Position numbers and translations under genes: made by a program. The notes below the pieces were generated by a model. It was not told the DNA's origin and ran no database searches. It was given only the letters and a program-made list of their open reading frames with translations. A stretch of DNA of 64,000 bases from Prevotella sp. (lineage in GTDB: Bacteria > Bacteroidota > Bacteroidia > Bacteroidales > Bacteroidaceae): NCBI GenBank assembly GCA_016291495.1, contig JAEEXI010000003.1, positions 124,001 through 188,000 of the forward strand, in the 5' to 3' direction. Positions within the stretch are counted from its first letter, which is position 1. Every line of letters starts with the position of its first letter. This document shows positions 58,319 to 64,000 of this stretch, one piece after another.

Positions 58319-61063
58319 ATGAAAAAACTACTAGCAACCACCTTCTTCCTTTGCTGTACCGTGATGGTTACGGCACAGAGAATTGATTTCAGCTTCAGCA
58401 ATGCACAAGAAGCACAAACACATGAACCAGGATATATCGAATGGAAAATACCTAAGAATCCCTCGTCATCCATGACACTCGACAATGGTATGGAAATTAC
58501 CATCTCAGCAGCAGGAAATGCCAACATTCTGAGAGACCAATGGAACAAAAACACCTGTAACAAGGGCAGGGACACCGAACAGACAGGACTGCGCCTGTTG
58601 GGCGACGGTGTGGTAGCATTCATTGCCGATGGCGACAACACCCCGACAAGTACCAAAATTCCCACCTCTATCGAGATCACGATTAAAGGTTTGACGGCAG
58701 GAAGCCATACAGCCATGGCCTATCACGTCTGGAAAGATACCAAGACGGGTGAGATGCCTAAGATCAAGGTGGAACTGAAAATCAATGATGGCGAATATGT
58801 CGTCAAACAAGATAACGTTGACTTCGTCAATGTCAAGAACCCGGTAGAAAGTCTGAAGATGGCTGATGCCTCCTTCTCATACGCTGACTTCAACGTCAAC
58901 GATGGAGATGTTGTATATATCAAGTACACCACCATCGTAGAATCGGGCAAGACCTACCAGACCACCAATGTGATGCTAAACGGTCTTCTTTTCGACACGT
59001 CACCCTTTGTATCCCAGGACCCCGTTCCCACCAACCGCGACTACCATATTGATGCCGACAATGGCTCATGTACCGTCAAATGGACCGCAGGACCGACAGC
59101 AGCCAAGCACCGCCTGTTCTTCGGTTCCGATGAGAGCGAAGTAGAAAATGCAACCTCACCCATCTACGAAGGCACCAATACCGAATATACCGTTAACGGC
59201 CTGCTCTCCAAGAACTATTACTATTGGCGGGTCGATGAGATAGAAGCCAATGGCACCGTACACAAAGGACTGGTATGGTCGTTCCGTCCCCGTCAACTGG
59301 CCTTCCCGGAGGCAGAAGGCTACGGCAGGTATGCACAAGGTGGACGCGGCGGCATCGTCTATCACGTCACCAACCTCAGCGGTGATGCCAATACGCCAGG
59401 CTCACTGCTCTATGGACTGGTCAACATCGACCAGCCCCGCTATATCGTCTTCGACGTGAGCGGCATCATTGAACTTGACTTCAACTCCTACTTCACCAAG
59501 CCCTACGCCTATATTGCCGGACAGACGGCTCCCGGCAAGGGCATCTGCATCAAGTCGTCGAACATCAACATCGGCTCTGATGTCATTGCCCGCCATATCC
59601 GCTTCAAACGAGGACTAGGTGTATATGGAGAGAATACGGGCAACGCCATGGGTATGTCAGGTGCCAACCATGCCATCGTCGACCACTGTACGGCAGCCTG
59701 GGGAACAGACGAGACCGTCAGCGGACGCGGTGCCAAGAACATCTCGTTCCAATACTCCGTCATCTCAGAAGCACTGGGCATTACCGGACACAAGAACTAC
59801 AGCGATGGCAAGAACCACGGTTTTGCCGCCACCATTGACGGCATGATAGGCTCGTGGCACCATAATCTGCTCGTCAACTGCAATGGGCGCAACTGGTCAA
59901 TGGGCGGAGGCATGGATGCCAACAACATCCCCATTGGCGGTCTGGACCTGTTTAATAATGTATGCTACAACTGGAAAGGCCGTACTACCGACGGCAACTG
60001 CCATGCCGTAAACTTCGTCAGCAACTACTACAAGATGGGTGCCGACACCAGCCACAAACTGCTGTTTACCCAACAGTTTGAGGATGCCATCAACCCGGCG
60101 GGAACCGACCAAGCATACATCAATGGCAATATCCGTGAAAACAAAGACCACACGCAAACTACCGACAAGAAGGGTGACACCTACAATGCCACAGGCAATA
60201 TCCCTACTAATTACGAATATGTCGTGAACGCGCCTCTCTTTGAGTCCCATGCCACCATCCACTCCGCCAAGGACGCCATGAAAATCGTGACCAGTTACAG
60301 TGGTGCCACCATGCCGCAGCGTGACGAACACCACCTGCGTAACATCAAGGAGACACTGAGTGGCACATGGACATACAAAGGCTCGAAGTCGGGCATCAAG
60401 GGTGAAATAGACACCGAGGAAGATATTACAGAGCACGCTGCCGGTAAAGGCTGGGAGGCTTATCCCGAAGAAACACGTGCTGCCGACTGGGATACCGACC
60501 AGGACGGTATGCCCGACTGGTATGAGAAAGTGATTGGCAGCAATCCCAACACCGCCAACCAGAACGACGATCCTTACGGTGACGGATGGACCTTGCTGGA
60601 GGACTACCTGGAGTTCATGGCCCACCCCTACCTCATCATCGAGCCCAACACCACCCAGCAACTGGACGTGAAGCCTTTCTTCGCCGGATTCTATGGCCAG
60701 AACAGCAACTACGACAAGACCACGCCCACCTACACCGTCAACTACGACGGCACGCTCGTCAATACCAGTGTCAGCGGTTCCGTCGTCAAGGTCACCACCC
60801 ATAACAGCGGAGGCATTGCCGTCATTAAGGTCACCGTCAACGATGGTGAGACCCAATGGACACAGCCCATCAACGTTGCCGTAACCGGTGAAACCACCGG
60901 TATCCCCTCCGTATGGAGCGAAGACACTATCGAGGTAGCCAAGCGCGAGTTCTTCACCACCGACGGCAAACAGGTCAGTCAGATGCAGTCGCACGGCATC
61001 TACATCATGAAAGTTACGGATACCAAGGGGAATATCCATACGATGAAGATTATCAAGAACTAA
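58319..61063 (+). CDS. Secreted multidomain pectate lyase (PL1-like)
   Basis: 914 residues from ATG 58319. Signal peptide 1-20. Residues ~20-235 form a beta-sandwich that may bind carbohydrate; ~240-325 a fibronectin type III-like domain (CTVKWTAGPTAAKHRLFFGS). From ~330 the parallel beta-helix lyase: AFPEAEGYGRYAQGGRGGIV, IAGQTAPGKGICIKS, IARHIRFKRG and DETVSGRGAKNISFQYSVIS. DWDTDQDGMPDWYE (~720) is a calcium-binding thrombospondin-3-like loop. The end (REFFTTDGKQVSQM...GIYIMKV) resembles a type IX secretion C-terminal domain. It cleaves polygalacturonate and fits the GH28 activity. Its stop overlaps the helicase ATG by 1 bp. Confidence 0.87.
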   Translation: MKKLLATTFFLCCTVMVTAQRIDFSFSNAQEAQTHEPGYIEWKIPKNPSSSMTLDNGMEITISAAGNANILRDQWNKNTCNKGRDTEQTGLRLLGDGVVAFIADGDNTPTSTKIPTSIEITIKGLTAGSHTAMAYHVWKDTKTGEMPKIKVELKINDGEYVVKQDNVDFVNVKNPVESLKMADASFSYADFNVNDGDVVYIKYTTIVESGKTYQTTNVMLNGLLFDTSPFVSQDPVPTNRDYHIDADNGSCTVKWTAGPTAAKHRLFFGSDESEVENATSPIYEGTNTEYTVNGLLSKNYYYWRVDEIEANGTVHKGLVWSFRPRQLAFPEAEGYGRYAQGGRGGIVYHVTNLSGDANTPGSLLYGLVNIDQPRYIVFDVSGIIELDFNSYFTKPYAYIAGQTAPGKGICIKSSNINIGSDVIARHIRFKRGLGVYGENTGNAMGMSGANHAIVDHCTAAWGTDETVSGRGAKNISFQYSVISEALGITGHKNYSDGKNHGFAATIDGMIGSWHHNLLVNCNGRNWSMGGGMDANNIPIGGLDLFNNVCYNWKGRTTDGNCHAVNFVSNYYKMGADTSHKLLFTQQFEDAINPAGTDQAYINGNIRENKDHTQTTDKKGDTYNATGNIPTNYEYVVNAPLFESHATIHSAKDAMKIVTSYSGATMPQRDEHHLRNIKETLSGTWTYKGSKSGIKGEIDTEEDITEHAAGKGWEAYPEETRAADWDTDQDGMPDWYEKVIGSNPNTANQNDDPYGDGWTLLEDYLEFMAHPYLIIEPNTTQQLDVKPFFAGFYGQNSNYDKTTPTYTVNYDGTLVNTSVSGSVVKVTTHNSGGIAVIKVTVNDGETQWTQPINVAVTGETTGIPSVWSEDTIEVAKREFFTTDGKQVSQMQSHGIYIMKVTDTKGNIHTMKIIKN

Positions 61064-62943
61064 TGACCCTACAGACTTCGCCCATACAAGCCCTCCAACA
61101 ACAACGGCTGCTGCTCCAACTGGAATACCAGACGGAGAAGGAGGCGTTCCGCAAACAAACGGAGGAGACGGGTATTGGACGAAAGGTCAAAAGGGGCGAT
61201 GCGTGGTATCCGCTGAAGGTGGGCAAGAATTACTATAACTCGCTCAACCAACTGGCAATAGAGGTATTCCGCACTGCCGACCAGGATATAGAGCATACCT
61301 TCGAGTTTGGCAAGACGGTGATGTTCTTCCATCTGGACGACGACAAAGTCAAATACCTGTCGTTTTCTGCCACCGTCAGTTATGTAGACGGCGACCGCAT
61401 GGTGTGCATCCTGCCTAACGAAGGCTACTCAGTCACCTTGCAGCATACGGAGAACCTGGGTGTGCAGCTCTCGTTCGATGAGACCAGCTACCGCCTGATG
61501 ATGGAAGCCCTCGACCGTGCCATCAAGGGGAAAGGCCGATTGGGCGAATTGCGCGACCTCTTCTATTCCCGTCGCCCAGTAGAGACCTACGTCTTCCCGC
61601 CCATGCACTTCCCCTACCTGAATGCCACGCAGGAAGATGCCGTCAATCAGGTACTGCGAGCCAAGGATGTTGCCATCGTGCACGGTCCTCCTGGTACTGG
61701 TAAGACGACAACCCTCGTAGAAGCCATCCGTGAGACACTGATGCGTGAGAGTCAGGTATTGGTATGTGCCCAGAGCAATATGGCAGTAGACTGGATCAGC
61801 GAGAAACTCGTCGACAGGGGCATCAACGTATTACGTATCGGCAATCCTACCCGCGTCAACGACAAGATGCTGTCATTTACCTATGAGCGACGCTTCGAGG
61901 CGCACCCCGACTATCCCCACCTATGGGCTATCCGTAAGGCTATCCGGGAACTGCGTGCCCATCGTAAACGAGGGGATGAGAAATTCCATCAGAAGCTGGA
62001 GAGTCTGAAAGGCAGAGCCACAGAGCTGGAGATTCGCATCAACAACGAATTATTTGGAGAGGCACGAGTCATCGCCTGTACCTTGGTAGGAGCCGCCAAC
62101 CGCCTGTTGGACGGACAGAAGTTCGGCACCTTGTTTATCGACGAGGCTGCCCAGGCTCTGGAGGCTGCGTGCTGGATACCCATGCGCCGTGTCAGTCGCG
62201 TCATCCTTGCCGGCGACCATTGCCAGTTGCCTCCCACCGTCAAGAGCATCGCTGCCCTGAAGGCCGGACTCGGCAAGACCCTCATGGAACGACTCGTAGA
62301 AACACATCCTGAGGCGGTCACACTCTTGAAGATACAATACCGCATGAACGACGACATCATGCGCTTCTCCTCCAACTATTTCTACGACGGACAGGTAGAG
62401 AGCGCCCCCACCGTGAAATACCGCGGCATCCTAGACCTCGACATCCCGATGGAATGGATAGATACCTCTGCCTATGAATTCAAGGAGGAGTTTGTGGGCG
62501 AGTCCTTCGGACGCATCAACAAAGACGAGGCAGAGCTGACCCTTAACACCCTCCAGCAGTATTTCGAACGCATCGGCAAGCAACGCCTGTTGGACGAACG
62601 CATCGACGTAGGCATCATCTCACCTTATCGCGCCCAAGTACAGTATCTCCGACGCCTACTGACGAAGCGGGAATTCTTCAAACCCTTCCGCCGTCAAATC
62701 AGCGTAAATACCGTCGACGGCTTCCAGGGACAGGAGCGGGACGTCATCGTCCTCTCGATGGTCCGCTCGAATGACGACGGACAGATAGGCTTTCTCCGTG
62801 ACCTCCGACGCATGAATGTCGCCATCACCCGTGCCCGCATGAAAGTCATCATCCTCGGCGACGCCCCCACCCTCACCCGCCATCCCTTCTATCGCCAGCT
62901 CTGGAAGTACATCCATCAACTCATGCTAGGTGCATCCTCATAG
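61063..62943 (+). CDS. SF1 DNA/RNA helicase (UPF1/IGHMBP2-like)
   Basis: 626 residues from ATG 61063, which overlaps the lyase stop (TAATG); the frame is also open further upstream, inside the lyase gene. An N-terminal beta-barrel-like region (1-180) precedes Walker A GPPGTGKTTT (~206), Ia VCAQSNMAVDWISEKL, Walker B TLFIDEAAQ (~358), motif III AGDHCQLPPTV, IV-V DGFQGQERDVIVLSMVRSN and VI RRMNVAITRAR (~588). It unwinds nucleic acids; the biological role in Bacteroidota is unknown. The last six residues and the stop are encoded by the first two units of an 11-bp array. Confidence 0.88.
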   Translation: MTLQTSPIQALQQQRLLLQLEYQTEKEAFRKQTEETGIGRKVKRGDAWYPLKVGKNYYNSLNQLAIEVFRTADQDIEHTFEFGKTVMFFHLDDDKVKYLSFSATVSYVDGDRMVCILPNEGYSVTLQHTENLGVQLSFDETSYRLMMEALDRAIKGKGRLGELRDLFYSRRPVETYVFPPMHFPYLNATQEDAVNQVLRAKDVAIVHGPPGTGKTTTLVEAIRETLMRESQVLVCAQSNMAVDWISEKLVDRGINVLRIGNPTRVNDKMLSFTYERRFEAHPDYPHLWAIRKAIRELRAHRKRGDEKFHQKLESLKGRATELEIRINNELFGEARVIACTLVGAANRLLDGQKFGTLFIDEAAQALEAACWIPMRRVSRVILAGDHCQLPPTVKSIAALKAGLGKTLMERLVETHPEAVTLLKIQYRMNDDIMRFSSNYFYDGQVESAPTVKYRGILDLDIPMEWIDTSAYEFKEEFVGESFGRINKDEAELTLNTLQQYFERIGKQRLLDERIDVGIISPYRAQVQYLRRLLTKREFFKPFRRQISVNTVDGFQGQERDVIVLSMVRSNDDGQIGFLRDLRRMNVAITRARMKVIILGDAPTLTRHPFYRQLWKYIHQLMLGASS

Positions 62944-63153
62944 CATGCTAAGTACATCCTCATAGGATTGTCAGAGCATTGTCATACCCCTATAGTATGA
63001 CCATTCCTAGACCATCCTTAGAGCATCCTATGACCATCCCCTGAGGATCCCCTGACAATCCCTTGAGGATTCCCTTAGGATTCTATGAGGAACCATAGAG
63101 TTGGTATAGACTTGGTATAGAGTTGGTATAGAGTTGATATAGACTTGACTTGG
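62923..63153 (+). repeat. 21-unit degenerate 11-bp repeat array
   Basis: Twenty-one successive 11-mers in unbroken register, for example ACCATTCCTAG (63000), ACCATCCTTAG (63011), AGCATCCTATG (63022), AGGATTCTATG (63077), AGTTGGTATAG (63099 and 63121) and ACTTGGTATAG (63110). Neighbouring units are the most alike and the sequence drifts along the array. It starts inside the helicase gene and continues to 63153; the rest of the gap to 63323 is AT-rich with no gene seen. Confidence 0.88.
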
Positions 63154-63323
63154 CTGTTTCGGTTTAAATAATCTTAGCAATGGAAGGGTATTTAAGCCTT
63201 TGTTATTCTTACTGCAAAGATACCACAATTATTTGGATATTGCAAGCTTTTTACGGATTATTTTCAATCGCGAGAAAAAGACGAGTTATTTTAGTAATTC
63301 TTGCTAGAATTGAAAAAAAATAG

Positions 63324-63332
63324 TATCTTTGC
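63324..63332 (+). promoter_or_regulatory. -7 element of the GlsB/YeaQ-like gene
   Basis: TATCTTTGC with TTG about 20 bp upstream (63301-63303). The ATG is 29 bp downstream. Confidence 0.6.
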
Positions 63333-63361
63333 AGCATCAAACTAAAATAATTGTAACTATT

Positions 63362-63601
63362 ATGGGAATTATTTTTTCACTTCTTATTGGATGTCTGGCA
63401 GGTTTCTGTGCCGGCAAGTTAATGAAAGGTGGCGGTTTTGGCCTGATTATGAATCTGGTGCTCGGCCTGTTTGGCGGTGCTCTCGGAGGCTGGTTGTTCT
63501 CGCTGCTCGGTATTGAGTGGGGCGGTGTTCTGGGACAGCTCGGCACGGCTATCATCGGTGCTGTTGCCATCCTGTGGGTTGCCTCGCTGATTAAAAAGTA
63601 A
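63362..63601 (+). CDS. GlsB/YeaQ/YmgE family small membrane protein
   Basis: 79 residues from ATG 63362 (MGIIFSLLIGCLAGFCAGKL); the frame is open 11 codons further upstream, over part of the leader. Three hydrophobic, glycine-rich helices with the family pattern GxxAGxxAGKLMKGGGFG, LGLFGGALGGWLFSLLG and GQLGTAIIGAVAILWV. These transglycosylase-associated membrane proteins respond to stress and have no proven activity. It probably cotranscribes with two small genes downstream. Confidence 0.88.
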   Translation: MGIIFSLLIGCLAGFCAGKLMKGGGFGLIMNLVLGLFGGALGGWLFSLLGIEWGGVLGQLGTAIIGAVAILWVASLIKK

Positions 63602-63606
63602 GAGAT

Positions 63607-63813
63607 ATGATGTTTGAGGCCGCCTGCTCCAGCTATCAGTTCCCACTCGGCACCCCTGTGTCGGTCGGTAAGCGCAAGACTCCTGACAGTCTGGATTATA
63701 AGTACACCGTCACGAGTCGCGGCAGGGATGGCAAGGAAGTAACCTCTATCATCTACGTCACCGTTCCCGATGCTGACCGTAACCATCCTGAGTTCACGGA
63801 AGTGGTGAGATGA
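63607..63813 (+). CDS. Small protein of unknown function
   Basis: 68 residues starting MMFEAACSSYQFPLGTPVSV, 5 bp after the GlsB-like gene. No signal peptide, no membrane segment and no recognised domain; basic middle (GKRKTPDSLDYKYTVTSRGR) and beta-like EVTSIIYVTVPDAD. The junction with the next gene (63811-63838) shows a weak purine-rich heptamer pattern. Reality is supported by spacing and by a plausible coding composition. Confidence 0.5.
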   Translation: MMFEAACSSYQFPLGTPVSVGKRKTPDSLDYKYTVTSRGRDGKEVTSIIYVTVPDADRNHPEFTEVVR

Positions 63814-63835
63814 GAGTCAAAGAGAGTTTAGAGTT

Positions 63836-64000
63836 ATGAAGAAATACTTGATAGGTGCTATCCTGCTGGTGGTAGCGATAGCCATGATAAAGACGGTCCC
63901 TGACAAGAAGGCCCATAAGAAGGCGATGATGGAGGCCGTAAAGGAGTATGTTGATGAGGAGGCTCAAGAGAAAGGTCTGGGTGACAATGTGCTGACGGAC
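63836..64000 (+). CDS. Membrane-anchored or secreted small protein, 5' part only
   Basis: The first 55 codons of a protein that runs out of the window. It begins MKKYLIGAILLVVAIAMIK, a signal peptide or N-terminal anchor, followed by a charged helix (KKAHKKAMMEAVKEYVDEEA). The layout recalls DUF4359-type proteins, but this is a guess. It lies 22 bp after the preceding small gene. Confidence 0.6.
   Translation, partial: MKKYLIGAILLVVAIAMIKTVPDKKAHKKAMMEAVKEYVDEEAQEKGLGDNVLTD

Noticed and set aside
59897..61039. 380-codon minus-strand open frame opposite the pectate lyase
   Set aside because: Mirror frame of a gene with conserved lyase motifs; no promoter, ribosome site or domain.
62923..63153. 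CRISPR array
   Set aside because: Units are 11 bp and degenerate with no spacers, and there are no cas genes nearby.
63028..63228. 66-codon minus frame running through the 11-bp array
   Set aside because: A TATCTTTGC element precedes it, but its sequence is just the translated repeat array and has no domain.

Overview
The window is chromosomal DNA from a member of the Bacteroidota, most likely Prevotellaceae (Prevotella/Segatella type). The promoters have the Bacteroidota -7 element TAnnTTTG, often as TATCTTTGC or TACCTTTGC. The gene content is typical of that group: WG-repeat and YARHG secreted proteins, an Oar-like TonB receptor, a DUF2851 protein, a TGS-uridine kinase, a GGGtGRT protein, pectin-degrading enzymes and Bacteroidota-type ParE. 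I see no rRNA, tRNA, CRISPR array, phage or intact insertion sequence.

Layout. 1-4634 (minus): secreted proteins of unknown role. 4656-12093: a TGS-uridine kinase, a Na/Pi cotransporter, and a TonB receptor with a small secreted partner. 12167-14170: an HhH/beta-barrel protein. 14234-29500: a surface-glycan region, probably lipooligosaccharide, with a polysaccharide deacetylase, about nine glycosyltransferases (GT2, GT4, GT87, GT90, a fucosyltransferase-like protein), an LpxL-type acyltransferase, an LtaS-type sulfatase-fold transferase and an MsbA-like flippase. The enzymes fit export and decoration of lipid A/core, but the product cannot be predicted. 29497-33414: miaB, a beta-flower repeat protein, DUF3737 and a PatB C-S lyase. 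33411-40574: an OPT transporter, a GH28 and a frameshifted GH95-GH43 fusion. 40579-46581 (minus): an S41 protease, parE, a GNAT and a THUMP-like methyltransferase. 46738-54039: a heterodimeric ABC exporter, DUF2851, a thioesterase, dprA and dus. 54142-56795: a tiny gene, a C_GCAxxG_C_C protein and an Fe-S scaffold/GGGtGRT pair. 56861-64000: an RluA-type synthase, a pectate lyase, an SF1 helicase and small membrane proteins.

The strongest unexplained signal is short-period DNA arrays with units of 7, 8, 9, 11 or 22 bp, spread over the window. They sit at stop/start junctions of adjacent genes and, in frame, inside at least nine conserved protein genes (for example parE, miaB, an RluA-type gene, an ABC exporter, the fucosyltransferase and the LtaS-like gene). 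Unrelated proteins therefore carry the same peptide flavour (SQKLKANSQ and SQKLTANSQ). One array forms the core of a signal peptide, one sits at the junction of a two-gene fusion, and one runs for 21 exact 11-bp units.

Other points worth attention are a 24-bp promoter-type repeat present three times, a self-contained 21-codon gene with promoter, operator-like dyad, ribosome site and terminator, and a 1-bp frameshift in the glycosidase fusion.
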